DNA of 64,000 bases from Candidatus Parcubacteria bacterium (GTDB taxonomy: Bacteria > Patescibacteria > ABY1 > BM507 > UBA12075). Shown here piece by piece: positions 1 through 9,802 of the stretch. The stretch lies in NCBI GenBank assembly GCA_002869165.1, contig PKTK01000003.1, forward strand, positions 1 through 64,000, given 5' to 3'. Within the stretch, counting starts at the first letter, position 1, and every line of letters begins with the position of its first letter. The notes beneath the pieces are model-generated. The model had not been told where the DNA came from. It saw only the letters and a program-made list of their open reading frames with translations, and did no database searches. Position numbers and translations under genes: made by a program.

Positions 1-270
1 ACATCAGTTGCAGCTGAATTTGACACTACTTACGGAACAGACGCTGATTTAATAGTTAAACCAGGTGTAACTGCTGAGTTTATCATTAAAGCTTATGTTA
101 TCGGTGTAGGTACAAGTGATTCATTGAAGGTGTCTATTGAAAATATGTCTTCAAACTTCGACTACAGACATCGCTATGGTGTTAATGGAGTTGCAGGATC
201 TGACGTTCCAAACGTATACACCTTGATTACAGGTCTAACATCTGTTAGTGGTGGAAGCCTTTCTAACTAA
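1..270 (+). CDS. C-terminal end of a secreted/surface protein (partial)
   Basis: An open frame runs from base 1 to a TAA at 268-270, with its start outside the window. The 89 visible residues are rich in Thr, Ser, Val and Gly and have the alternating polarity of beta-sandwich surface proteins. No membrane anchor or catalytic motif is visible. A strong terminator follows at about 328-370, so it ends a transcript. Cell-surface location is inferred from composition only. Confidence 0.6.
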   Translation, partial: TSVAAEFDTTYGTDADLIVKPGVTAEFIIKAYVIGVGTSDSLKVSIENMSSNFDYRHRYGVNGVAGSDVPNVYTLITGLTSVSGGSLSN

Positions 271-327
271 GGTCATTCTTAGCTAGTAAACACGACTTAA
301 AACTTTAATAAGTTTAGATAGTCAGAA

Positions 328-370
328 AACCCTCTCCCTCGCCATCTGGCGGATCGGGAGAGGGTTTTTG
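328..370 (+). terminator. Rho-independent terminator
   Basis: A GC-rich inverted repeat (AACCCTCTCCC ... GGGAGAGGGTT) is followed by a T run. It lies downstream of the surface-protein stop at 270. Confidence 0.8.
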
Positions 371-513
371 TTTATGGATTAATTCAAGTAGGAAAAATTT
401 TTATTTTTTTGCATACTTCACAAGAGTTCTGCTATCGCGGGAATAATAAATAATAAAAATGACAATAATAATAAAAGATGGTAAAATATATTTATTATAA
501 TTTAAAAATAAAT

Positions 514-2568
514 ATGAAAAAAATTTTTCTACCTTTATTAATTTTTTTATTTTTTATATGTCTTCCAGTATTAGCTGAGGAAGATGAGGATTCAAACTAT
601 GACTATCAGGCTAGTTCGATTATTGTGTCGCCAAGTCATCCAGGAGTTTAACAAGAAGTTGTAATCACTATCAAAATTAAAAATGGTGGTTCTAAGGATG
701 TGAATACAGGTGAAATTTTTAATTCTTTAAGTAAGAATTTGGATGATTTTGTGATTGAATCTAGTGTATATCCTACTATAAATGTAGCTAATCCAATTGA
801 AAAGGGTGATTATGCTGAATATGTTTTTTCAGGTTATTTTCCTAGTAGCGGAGAAAAGTCACTTTCTTTTGTAGTAGATGGAGGTGATACGATTGACGAA
901 ACAAACGAAGACAACAACTCGAGGTCAAGTTCAGTCACTGTATATGAATGGAGTGAGGCAGATATAAGCATAAGCAAGCTTGATGTTAGTATTGAAAAGC
1001 CATTGATTAACGAAGAACTTGAGATAGAAGTGAATGTTAAAAATAGTGGCAAGATAAGCTTTGTGGATGATAGAGGATTTATGTTTTATAATTCTGTAAC
1101 AACTCCAAGTGTTGAAAGAGATATATATTATATTTTACCCGATTTTAAAGTAAGTGACATTAGTTTTGAAAATGAGATCAGTTTTGATAACCCCCTGGAC
1201 CCAGGAGAAGTAACTAAAATTTATTTCACAGGCATGTTTACAAAAGCCGGGGAGAAGGAGTTAGCTTATTTGATAAATGTAAATGATAGACTAGAGGAGA
1301 GTGATTATGAAAATAACATCGCTTCTACTAGTATAAAAATTTACAATTCTATAAGTGATCGTGACGCTTTTGAATTTTTAAATGTTCGTTATGAGAATAT
1401 TAGTTCAAGTTCTGTTAAATTTCTCTGGGAGACTGATGAGAAAATTACTTGCACTTTTTTGTACAGACAGTCCATTTTTTCAACCTTTGAAGTAATAACT
1501 AGTTCCAGTAAAACCGAACACTCTATTACTCTTAGCGACTTAGAGCCAGGCGCTTTGTATTATTATAAGATTCAAGCAAGCCTAGGGGAAAGTGAAAAAG
1601 AAACTAGCTTGGATTCATTTAAAACATTATCAAGTAATGAAATATCTATAAGTGATGAAGGGGCAAGGGTTGTTAACTCTAAAATATTAGCTAATTTTAC
1701 ATCAAATATTTATACAAAAGCTCGTTTGTATTACCGCGTGAAAGGAGAGAGTAATTTTTCAAGTATAGCGGAAAGTGATTACGGAATAAACCATAGTCTG
1801 GAAACCCAAACACTTGAAAGCGCAAATTATGAATATTATCTTTATCTTGAAAGTAAAGCGGGAACAGAATACGAAACAAAAGTTAATACTATAGCAGTTG
1901 GTACTCCATCTAATCAAGCGGATGTTAAGGAAATAGTTGAGGAGGCTATAGAAAATACCAATGATGAACAGGTGAGTGAATCTCAGAATGAGACGCTTCA
2001 AGAGATAAATATAAGCAATGACTCGTTATATAATAACTTGAAAGGAAAAATTATATTGCGGGTTGAAAATAATGGTGAAGCTTATTATATTGATCCTAGT
2101 GAAAAGAAAATGTACTTCCTAGGTCGACCAGATGATGCATTTAATGTTATGCGCAAAAAAGGAATAGGTGTTAGCAATACAAATTTAGAGAAAATAAAAG
2201 TTTCTTTATTGATAGAGAATGAAAAAACAGATACGGATAATGATGGACTGGATGATGAAATGGAAGATGCAATTGGCACGAATAAAAACTTAAAAGATTC
2301 GGATGGAGACGATTTTGACGATAGAAGCGAACTTGATAGTGGTTACAATCCCGTTGTTAGCGGTGGAACAAGACTACCAATCAATGAAGAGTTTTCTGAA
2401 AAAAATCAAGGAAAAATATTTTTAGCAGTTGAAAGGAATGGTGAAGCTTGGTATGTGAGTCCAAATGACAAGATGCGATATTTTCTTGGCCGACCAGCTG
2501 ACGCCTTTTCGGTAATGCGAGAACTTGGTCTCGGGGTGAGTGAAAATAATTTTGAGAGCTTAAAATAA
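514..2568 (+). CDS. Secreted multidomain protein with CARDB-like, fibronectin-like and calcium-repeat domains; in-frame TAA at codon 46
   Basis: ATG at 514 opens a clear signal peptide (MKK, then a long hydrophobic stretch ending LPVLA). The frame meets TAA at 649-651 and continues without interruption to 2568. Residues after the stop start the expected beta-strand of a CARDB-like domain (QEVVITIKIKNGG), so the stop falls inside a domain, not at a boundary. The order is CARDB-like repeats, a fibronectin-III-like region, a Thr/Glu linker, a 'NGEAYYIDP...YFLGRP' domain, DxDxDGxxD calcium repeats near 2230-2330, and a second 'NGEAWYV...YFLGRP' domain at the C-terminus. There is no Shine-Dalgarno; TATAAT lies only about 12 bases before ATG. 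If TAA terminates, only a 45-residue peptide is made, unless GTG at 700 restarts without a signal peptide. Surface role inferred. Confidence 0.7.
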
Positions 2569-2611
2569 AATTTTTTAGTCACTTTAATATTTTTTGCTAT
2601 TTCTATTTCTT

Positions 2612-2745
2612 CTTGTCATCCCCGCCGACCGAAGCGAGGGAAGGGGATCTCGTTAAAATTATTTTTCGCAAGATTCCCTTCCCCTACGCTCCGCTTCGGC
2701 CGGGAATGACAGGGGGGGGCGCTCCGCTTCGGCCGGGAACGATAA
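2612..2745. repeat. Palindromic 'GTCATCCCCGCC...' repeat, first cluster
   Basis: GTCATCCCCGCCGACCGAAGCGAGGGAAGG is followed by its inverted partner (CCCTTCCCCTACGCTCCGCTTCGGCCGGGAATGAC), forming a long imperfect hairpin, and then by an extra half unit. It lies between the surface protein and the GIY-YIG gene. Related repeats recur at 3096-3392, 14006-14152 and 61917-62036. Confidence 0.7.
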
Positions 2746-2780
2746 ATTATTTTTTTAGTTACTATTTAATGATGAAATAA

Positions 2781-3086
2781 ATGAATAAGGAGCATAATTA
2801 TTATGTTTACATCCTAAGCAACAAAAAGAATGGTGTTTTATACACTGGAGTAACTAATAATTTGTTTTTGAGAGGTTTTCAACATAAGCTAAAAACTAAT
2901 ACAAATAGTTTTACCTATAAATACAATATTGATAAATTAGTCTATTTTGACTATTCAAGTGATATTAATACTGCGATTATAAGAGAGAAGAAGATAAAAA
3001 AATGGAATAGGTCTTGGAAGATAAAGTTGATTGAAAAAAATAATCCTGATTGGAAAGATTTATTTGATGATATGATTATTGATTAA
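2781..3086 (+). CDS. GIY-YIG nuclease-like protein
   Basis: A 101-residue protein with YYVYIL at residues 7-12 and YTGVTNN at 21-27, the paired GIY and YIG strands. The later REKKIKKWNRSWK is typical of the small stand-alone GIY-YIG family often annotated as excinuclease-like. These are single-domain putative endonucleases of unknown target. It is embedded between two clusters of palindromic repeats, which fits a mobile or repeat-associated role, but that link is inference. No Shine-Dalgarno precedes the ATG. Confidence 0.85.
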   Translation: MNKEHNYYVYILSNKKNGVLYTGVTNNLFLRGFQHKLKTNTNSFTYKYNIDKLVYFDYSSDINTAIIREKKIKKWNRSWKIKLIEKNNPDWKDLFDDMIID

Positions 3087-3095
3087 TTATTTTTC

Positions 3096-3392
3096 ATGAG
3101 ATTCCCTTCCCCTACGCTCCGCTCCGGCCGAGAATGACAGGGGGGAACGCTCCGCTTCGGCCGGGAATGACAGGGGGGAACGCTCCGCTTCGGCCGGGAA
3201 TGACAGGGGGGGGAACGCTCCGCTTCGGCCGGGAATGACAGCGGTTTTTTTCTCATCCCCGGAAACTGAAACTCTCTCTTCTTGTCATTCCCGCCGACCG
3301 AAGCTATCTCTTCTTTGTCATCCCCGCCGACCGAAGCTCTCTCTTCTTTGTCATCCCCGGCGAGCGAAGCGAGGGAAGGGGATCTCGTGATA
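3096..3392. repeat. Expanded palindromic repeat array
   Basis: The unit GCTCCGCTTCGGCCGGGAATGACAG repeats about four times at 3115-3242 with G-run junctions of variable length. It is followed at 3280-3392 by three units in the opposite orientation (TTGTCATCCCCGCCGACCGAAGC). The array could form large cruciforms. Apparent reading frames through it are repeat translation, so I call no gene here. Confidence 0.75.
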
Positions 3393-3505
3393 CTTCTCTT
3401 AAAATAATTCAAGCATTTCTTAAAATTGACACTAACTCTTCATATTGCTAAAATTAAAGAAATTAATAAACATTGCCTTGGATAGGCTTTTTTTAATTAT
3501 AAAAT

Positions 3506-5746
3506 ATGAGTGATAAAATTTATCTTTTAATTTTAAAAACAGGTATTTACGCATCATTATTGTCTGTTTTTTTGGTTTTTACCAATCTTTTATTTCCGTT
3601 TATTACCTCTAAACAAATTTCCTTTAATATTTTAATTGAAATATTATTCGTAATATGGGCAACATTTTTAGTTAAATATCCAAATTATCGACCAAAATGG
3701 TCTTATATTTCTTTTGGTTTGGTTGCTTTTTTCTTAGCTTTAACTTTATCAAGTTTTACAGGGGTTGACTTTAATCTTAGTTTTTGGGGTGATATAGAGA
3801 GAATGCTTGGAGTTTTTCACTTACTTCACTTTTTAGTTTTTTATTTTATTATTATTACCGTAATGCGGAAGTGGGATGATTGGAAATGGTTTTTTATCGT
3901 TTCTACATTGTTTGCTATTATTGTTTCCTTGAAAGGTCTAGGAGAAGATACAAAAACCTACTCAACAATTGGTAATACAGCTTATGTGAGTGGATATTTA
4001 ATATTTAATTTTTATTTTTGTTTACTTCTCTTTTTTAAAGAGAAAGCAAGTTCTCTTAAATGGTTGTATTTATTGCCTTTACCGATTTATTTTCTTGAGT
4101 TTAACAAGGCTAACACCACTGGTGCTTTGGTTGGTTTAGGTTTTAGTTTGATTGTTTTGTTCTTTTTGTATGGAATATTGGCAGAGAATAAAAAGATCAA
4201 GCTTGCTACTCTTTCATTGTTTGTCTTTTTGGCAGTCTTTTCTGGACTTGCTTTAACATATAAAGATAGTGATTTTATTCGAAAAAATTCTCTTCTGGCT
4301 CCAATTGCAGGTATTGATGTGGGTAAAAATACTTTTCAAACTCGTCTTATTTCTTGGAAAGCTGCTATAAAGGATTTCAAGAATCACCCTATATTAGGAA
4401 CGGGTCATGGAAATTATGCAATAACTTTTGATAAATATTTTACTGCTGATTTTTATAATTTTACTAGAAGCGAGACTTATTTTGACAGAGCTCACAATAA
4501 TGTAATCGATATTGCTTCCACTTCTGGTGCTTTAGGGCTCATTACTTATTTATCTATTTTCTTTGCTACTGCATATTATCTGATTCGAGGATATATAAAA
4601 AAATATTTTAATGTACATGAGTTTGTTTTAATAAGTTCATTAATCATTGCTTATTTTGTGCAGAATTTGGCAGTGTTTGACTCTTTGGTTACATATATGG
4701 GCATTATGATGACCTTGGCTCTAGTTTATTGGTTTTATCAAGAGGGGGAGGATTCAATTGTTGATGACGCAAAAGAGATTGTTGCAAACAAAGCCAAACG
4801 AATGACTTCTTCTGGAGTTGATAACAAGGAAACTTATACTTTACTTGGAGTTGGAGTAATTGTGTTTATTATAATGTGGAATTATAATATTTTACCGCTT
4901 AAGATGTTAGTGGGAACCATTGAGGGTCAAAAAGCTTGGGCTCAAGGAAGAGCAGAGGATACAGTTGAAATATATAAGGACGCCCTGTCTTATAACACTG
5001 TCCTTGATCGAGATAGTCGGACCAGTTTGATTAGAATATTTGCTTCTAATCCTAACGCATACAACAAATTTCCCGCTAGTGATAGACTTGAAGTTGCTAA
5101 TTATATTATTGATTTAGCGCAGAAGAATGTAGATTACAATCCAGGCGATTCGTTGAATCAGATGATGTTAGCCCAGGTTTGTGATACAGCCTCAAAGCTA
5201 GTTGAAGTTGGTGGTGATAAATTTAATTATTATAATGATAGGGCTATGGACGCGATAAATGCCTCTATTGGAGCAAGCCCAGGCAGGGCCCCTGTTTATT
5301 TTCAAAAAGCACAGATTTATTTAAGTGCTGGCAACTCAGAAAAGGCTGTTGAAACTTTAAAAGAAGCAGTAGCTCTTAATGAGGAATATTATGATAGCTC
5401 ATGCCATTTAGGAAGAACATTGATATATTTGGGGCAAACCGAAGAAGGTTATGAATATATTGGTAAATGCATTGATATGGGCGGAGCTAGTCTTTTATCG
5501 CCTTCAGGTCTTGTAAAAAGCTATGCTAGCCATTTTAATGAAGAAGGAGATACCGAAAGAGTAATTAAGCTTTTTGATAGATTAGTTAAATTGAATCCAA
5601 AGGATACAAGTGTAAGAATAGATTTGGCAAAACTATATGCAGCTAATGGACAAAAAGAGGAAGCGATTGAGACAGCAATTGAAATTTCAGAGATTGACCC
5701 AACTGTAGAGTCTTATGTTAATGAATTTATTGATAGTTTGGAATAA
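3506..5746 (+). CDS. O-antigen ligase/Wzy-like membrane protein with C-terminal TPR repeats
   Basis: A 746-residue protein. The first ~460 residues hold about 12 membrane spans with a large loop containing the WaaL/Wzy-type core (TRLISWKAAIKDF..HPILGTGHGNY; then RAHNNVIDI). The rest is tetratricopeptide-like helical repeats (KAQIYLSAGNSEKAVETLKEA; DTSVRIDLAKLYAANGQKEEA). Members polymerise or transfer glycans on the outer face of the membrane. The polysaccharide cluster starting near 6.8 kb fits this, although it is not contiguous. There is no Shine-Dalgarno. Assignment to the O-antigen ligase superfamily is good; the substrate is unknown. Confidence 0.85.
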   Translation: MSDKIYLLILKTGIYASLLSVFLVFTNLLFPFITSKQISFNILIEILFVIWATFLVKYPNYRPKWSYISFGLVAFFLALTLSSFTGVDFNLSFWGDIERMLGVFHLLHFLVFYFIIITVMRKWDDWKWFFIVSTLFAIIVSLKGLGEDTKTYSTIGNTAYVSGYLIFNFYFCLLLFFKEKASSLKWLYLLPLPIYFLEFNKANTTGALVGLGFSLIVLFFLYGILAENKKIKLATLSLFVFLAVFSGLALTYKDSDFIRKNSLLAPIAGIDVGKNTFQTRLISWKAAIKDFKNHPILGTGHGNYAITFDKYFTADFYNFTRSETYFDRAHNNVIDIASTSGALGLITYLSIFFATAYYLIRGYIKKYFNVHEFVLISSLIIAYFVQNLAVFDSLVTYMGIMMTLALVYWFYQEGEDSIVDDAKEIVANKAKRMTSSGVDNKETYTLLGVGVIVFIIMWNYNILPLKMLVGTIEGQKAWAQGRAEDTVEIYKDALSYNTVLDRDSRTSLIRIFASNPNAYNKFPASDRLEVANYIIDLAQKNVDYNPGDSLNQMMLAQVCDTASKLVEVGGDKFNYYNDRAMDAINASIGASPGRAPVYFQKAQIYLSAGNSEKAVETLKEAVALNEEYYDSSCHLGRTLIYLGQTEEGYEYIGKCIDMGGASLLSPSGLVKSYASHFNEEGDTERVIKLFDRLVKLNPKDTSVRIDLAKLYAANGQKEEAIETAIEISEIDPTVESYVNEFIDSLE

Positions 5747-5761
5747 TTTTTTACTTAGATA

Positions 5762-5803
5762 ATAAAAAAAATAGCTAACATTTCGTTTAGCTATTTTTAT
5801 TTT
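5762..5803 (+). terminator. Terminator after the ligase/TPR gene
   Basis: AAAATAGCTAAA...TTTAGCTATTTT hairpin flanked by A and T runs, just after the stop at 5746. Confidence 0.7.
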
Positions 5804-5856
5804 GAGAAAATGGAAAAATATGTTATAATATATAAAATTATTAACTACAAAATAAT

Positions 5857-6723
5857 ATGATTTGTCCTCAATGTAAAAAACAAATTCCAGATACTTCAGC
5901 GCAATGTCCTTTTTGTGCCCATGGAATAAACCATAAAGAACAAGTTCCTAAGGAAATTGCCATGAGAAGATACCAGAGATGGTTTTTTTATGGTTTTATC
6001 GTTATTCTTTTTCTTGGTATGATAGCAACAATTGCCAAGATTTATGACGTAAATACAAAATTAAGCACACAGTATATTGCTGCTGACAGTATGTACAAAG
6101 AAAAAGCTTCTGAACTGGAATCAACAAAAACAATTTTGACAGAAGCAGAAAAGAAAAATGCTGAACTTGAACAACTTTTGGGAGATTCAGAAAAGGAAAT
6201 ATCTGCCAAAACCGAAAGTTACAAAGAAGTACTTTTTGAAAAAGGAAAACTTGAGGAAAAATATAATAATGAGAAAAATGTTACTGAGCAGATGGAAAAA
6301 AATGTAGGTGAATGTGAAGATAATTTGGCGCAAACCGATGCTATGGTGTATAAAATGATTGTGTCTTTAAGCATGGGAATATCCAACGAAAATTTAAGTA
6401 AAATTCCTGTAGCTGAAGCCAATATGGAAGGAGTTGATCAGGATGGTGATGGTCTTTCAGATGTTTTTGAAGAAGCTATAGGAACGATTAAAGATAAAAA
6501 AGATTCTGATGATGATGGTTTTGAAGATAAAAGCGAGATTCTAAATCATTTTAATCCAAGCGGAGAAGGAGCGCTTCCTTATGATGAGAAGTTGATCAAT
6601 GCTTTGAAGGGCAGGATACTTCTCCAAGTTGAAGGTAATGGTGAGGCCTGGTATGTTGACGAAGGTAAAAGATATTTCTTGGGGAGACCAGGAGAAGCTT
6701 TGCGAGTTCTGGCTAATTTATAG
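5857..6723 (+). CDS. Membrane protein with zinc ribbon, coiled coil, calcium repeats and an 'NGEAWYV' domain
   Basis: A 288-residue protein. It begins with a zinc ribbon (CPQCKKQ at 3-9, CPFCAHG at 17-23), then one membrane span around 44-65 and a long Glu/Lys coiled coil at about 75-155. DQDGDGLSD and DSDDDGFED calcium loops follow, then a terminal 'GEAWYVDEGKRYFLGRPGEA' domain. The C-terminus is probably outside and the ribbon inside. The last domain is shared with the proteins at 514-2568 and 27394-28218. There is no Shine-Dalgarno; TGTTATAAT (extended -10) lies at 5821-5829. Function unknown. Confidence 0.75.
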   Translation: MICPQCKKQIPDTSAQCPFCAHGINHKEQVPKEIAMRRYQRWFFYGFIVILFLGMIATIAKIYDVNTKLSTQYIAADSMYKEKASELESTKTILTEAEKKNAELEQLLGDSEKEISAKTESYKEVLFEKGKLEEKYNNEKNVTEQMEKNVGECEDNLAQTDAMVYKMIVSLSMGISNENLSKIPVAEANMEGVDQDGDGLSDVFEEAIGTIKDKKDSDDDGFEDKSEILNHFNPSGEGALPYDEKLINALKGRILLQVEGNGEAWYVDEGKRYFLGRPGEALRVLANL

Positions 6724-6777
6724 AAAATCAAGATACAAGGACACAAGAAACAAATAAATTAAAATAATCAAAAAATA

Positions 6778-6816
6778 AATAACCAAACATAAATAATTTA
6801 ATGTTTGGTTATTTTA
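6778..6816. terminator. Bidirectional terminator
   Basis: AATAACCAAACAT...ATGTTTGGTTATT stem flanked by A and T runs, between convergent genes ending at 6723 (+) and 6845 (-). Confidence 0.7.
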
Positions 6817-6844
6817 ATTTAAATATTTTTTGATTATTGTATCT

Positions 6845-8011
6845 TCAATTAAGAAGTGATTCATAAATATATTTTGTTTTTTGAATCATTTGTTCGATTG
6901 CGAAATCATTAATTGCTTTTTTGTGAGCAGTTTCGGCGTATTTTTTTGCTAGATCCGAATCATTTTTTAGTTTTAAAATATTAATAGCTAACTCTTCGGC
7001 ATTGGCTGCTTCGATTACAAGACCTTCTTTTTGGTGAGTGATCAATTCTGGATTTCCACCGACATTAGTGGTTACAATGGGTAAACTAGCGGTCATCGCT
7101 TCAATTAATGTATATGACAAGCCTTCTTTGGTTGAAGAGCAAGCATAAATGTCAAAAGCCTTGAGTAAGCGGGAGGCGTTTTTAATTTCTCCGAGTAGAA
7201 CAACGTTGTTATGAAGTTTTAACTGGTCTATCCAGTTTCTTAATTCATTTTCTTCTGGTCCGTTGCCGATTATAATAAGTAGGGGATTTAGATTTTTTTC
7301 AGTCAATAATTTAACTTAATTAATCAAATAGTCAAAACCTTTGTTTTTATATAGATATCCAATGCTTCCGATTACAAAATCTGCACTAAGGAACTTACTG
7401 AAATCGTCTATGTGTTTAGAAATTTCGCTTTGGGCCGTTTCTTTATCTAATAGTTCAAAATCATCAATTCCATTATGGATAGTGCTTAGTTTGTTTTTAT
7501 TACAAATATGTTTGGTAATAGCACTTTGTCTGTCAAATTCTGAAACACAGATAATTTTATCTTTAAACATCGCAGTAAAACGTTCTGCCATAATATATTT
7601 GCTTTTTTCTCTAGAACTAGAGTCTTCGTTGAAGACCCAACCATGAGCTGTGTACACAAGTTTAGTTTTTAAGCCAATTTGAGCCAGACTTCCTACTACC
7701 GACATTTTGGAGCTGTTGAGATGTACGATTTGGGGTTTTATTTTTTTGATTAATTCTCGAATTTCTTTTATAGCTTTAAAATCCTGCTTGAGGTTAACCT
7801 CCCTTCTTAGTTCGTTTAATTCATGATATTTTATCCCTAAATTATCAAGTAGTGATTTAAAATTTTTGCTTTTATCGTCTTTTTTAAAAGCTACCTCAAT
7901 TTCGTAGATGTCCTTTAATTTTCGGCAAAGATCATATATGTAGTGTTGTGCTCCACCAAATTCTCCCTGGGTGATTAAATACAATATTTTTGCTTTTTTG
8001 GTATTATCCAT
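6845..8011 (-). CDS. GT4-family glycosyltransferase with an in-frame TAA
   Basis: Read on the minus strand from ATG at 8011, the N-terminal half shows a GT-B fold acceptor domain (LITQGEFGGAQHYIYDLCRKL; VVHLNSSKM-like segment). After KNKGFDYLIN the frame hits TAA at 7316-7318, then continues VKLLTEKNLNPLLIIIGNG to the donor domain with the EX7E region (STKEGLSYTLIEAM) and ends at 6845. The stop lies within the helix normally reading 'LIxAxKLL', so it interrupts one domain. Neither fragment alone would be an active GT-B enzyme. It belongs to the polysaccharide cluster and is divergent from the gene at 8096. No Shine-Dalgarno. Product: sugar transferase, acceptor unknown. Confidence 0.75.
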
Positions 8012-8095
8012 AGGATTTGACTTATGTTTATATATACTTAATAATACCTTATAGGTGCTTAATTTTCAAGCATTTTTTATTTTTTAAATAAATAA

Positions 8096-9664
8096 ATGGC
8101 TAACAAGAAGACAATTTTGATAACAGGGGGAGCTGGTTTTATTGGTTCCAATTTAACTAAAAGACTATTGGATATAGGGCACGAAGTGATCTGTGTTGAT
8201 TCTTTTTATTCGGGCAAAAAATCAAATATAAAAGATTTTTTAAAAAATCGTAATTATACATTGATTAAACATGACATCGTTAAACCTTTGAATTATAATT
8301 TTGACAAGATTGATGAGATTTATAATCTTGCTTGTCCTGCAAGTCCTGTACAGTATCAGTTTGATCCGGTTTTAACAATTAATATTGCTTTTAATGGTAC
8401 ACAAAATATACTTGAGTTAGCCAGAAAATATGGAGCTCGTATGCTTCATGCTTCTACCTCAGAAGTTTATGGTTATCCTTTAGAGCATCCGCAAAAAGAA
8501 GAATATTTTGGCAACTGTGATCCTATTGGCAAACGTTCTTGTTATGATGAAGGTAAGCGAGCAGGTGAATCATTATGCAAGGATTATTTTGAACAGTATG
8601 GTCTGGATGTACGAATTATTAGACTTTTTAATGTTTATGGTCCCAAAATGATGTTCAATGATGGGCGAGTGATTTCAAACTTCATGCTACAAGCTTTAAC
8701 TAATGATGACATAACTGTACATGGCAAAGGTGAGCAATCACGGTCGTTTATGTATATTGATGATTTAATAGATGCTTGGCTTGCTTTTATGGATGTGCCC
8801 CAAGAAACAGCAGGTTTAGGCCCTTATAATATTGGTAATCCAGAGGAAAGAACTATAAAAGAGCTTGCCTACAACATCAAAGACTATACAGGCAGTGAAT
8901 CAAAGATTGTTTTTATGGATTATGAAAGCATTCCTGAAAGACTGGGGGATCCACAACAACGATGCGCAGATATTTCTAGAATAAACAAATTAATTGGTTG
9001 GAAACCAAAAGTTTCTTTCAGGGAGGGTCTTAAAAAGACCTATGATGACTTTAAGGTGCGCATAGATGAAACTACGAACGTGGTGGTGTTTGCTCCTACT
9101 TTTTTTCCATTGGCTGGGCCAGCTGAAAAAGCTGTGAAAGAGATTTCAAATCATTTGACTGTATATGGCTTGGATGTTATTACTGCAAAAATGCAAAAAG
9201 GGCTGTCTTCTGAGGAGCAGATTGACAAGATAAATGTTTATCGGGTGGGGTTTGGTAATAAATTTGATAAATATTTATTACCTGTCCTTGGTTTTTTGAA
9301 AGCAAGCAAGCTCCATAAGAAGAAAGATTATCAACTCGCCTGGGGAATTATGGCAAGTTATGGAGCAATTTCAGCTATTATTTTTGCGACTTTAAAACGA
9401 ATGTCCTTTATGGTGAGTTTATATGAAGGCAAAGAGATAAACAACAAACTTATACGTCGCAAGATTTTTTCTCCTTTATATAAACTTATATTTTTATCAG
9501 CTTTCAAAATTCAAATAGTAGCACCTCTTGAACAGAAGCAATTAGCTTGGTTAAGAGACAAGAAAAATATTCAGGCTATTGATTTGGATAAGGGCTGGGG
9601 ATATGTTGCCAAAAAGACCAAAGAAGATTTTCAGACCTTAGAAATTCAAAGCTCTAGATTATAA
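8096..9664 (+). CDS. NAD-dependent nucleotide-sugar epimerase/decarboxylase (UXS-like SDR) fused to a GT-B N-terminal half
   Basis: Residues 1-~320 are an extended SDR: TGGAGFIGSNL dinucleotide site, the HASTSEVYG strand, CYDEGKR with the catalytic Tyr and Lys, and RIIRLFNVYGP. This best matches UDP-glucuronate decarboxylase or dTDP-glucose 4,6-dehydratase relatives. Residues ~325-522 resemble the acceptor-binding domain of the next gene (compare FAPTFFPLAGPAEKAVKEI with FSTAYLPLIGGAEIAIKEI; VYRVGFGNKFDKYLLP with VYRVGIGSKIDKFLLP). The donor-sugar domain is absent. The fused half may bind an acceptor or scaffold its neighbour; catalysis by that half is unlikely. No Shine-Dalgarno. The SDR call is strong. 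Confidence 0.85.
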   Translation: MANKKTILITGGAGFIGSNLTKRLLDIGHEVICVDSFYSGKKSNIKDFLKNRNYTLIKHDIVKPLNYNFDKIDEIYNLACPASPVQYQFDPVLTINIAFNGTQNILELARKYGARMLHASTSEVYGYPLEHPQKEEYFGNCDPIGKRSCYDEGKRAGESLCKDYFEQYGLDVRIIRLFNVYGPKMMFNDGRVISNFMLQALTNDDITVHGKGEQSRSFMYIDDLIDAWLAFMDVPQETAGLGPYNIGNPEERTIKELAYNIKDYTGSESKIVFMDYESIPERLGDPQQRCADISRINKLIGWKPKVSFREGLKKTYDDFKVRIDETTNVVVFAPTFFPLAGPAEKAVKEISNHLTVYGLDVITAKMQKGLSSEEQIDKINVYRVGFGNKFDKYLLPVLGFLKASKLHKKKDYQLAWGIMASYGAISAIIFATLKRMSFMVSLYEGKEINNKLIRRKIFSPLYKLIFLSAFKIQIVAPLEQKQLAWLRDKKNIQAIDLDKGWGYVAKKTKEDFQTLEIQSSRL

Positions 9665-9690
9665 ATTTAAAAATATAAATAATTTAAAAT

Positions 9691-9722
9691 GGCTCAAAAT
9701 AGGGAATTTGAGCCTTTTGTTT
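9691..9722 (+). terminator. Terminator after the SDR fusion gene
   Basis: GGCTCAAAAT AGGGA ATTTGAGCC stem followed by TTTTG. It separates this gene from the glycosyltransferase starting at 9803. Confidence 0.6.
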
Positions 9723-9802
9723 TATATTTGATTTTTTTTCTAATATTAGATATAATTAGTGTGAAAGTCGCTACAAAAAAACAATATTTTTTGGCTAACA
9801 TT

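Noticed and set aside
2612..3392. CRISPR array
   Set aside because: Repeats are palindromic half units adjoining each other with no unique spacers of constant size, and no cas genes are present.
3083..3412. 109-residue minus-strand frame rich in repeats (RSVPPCHSRPK type)
   Set aside because: It is translation of the palindromic repeat array and has no coding character.
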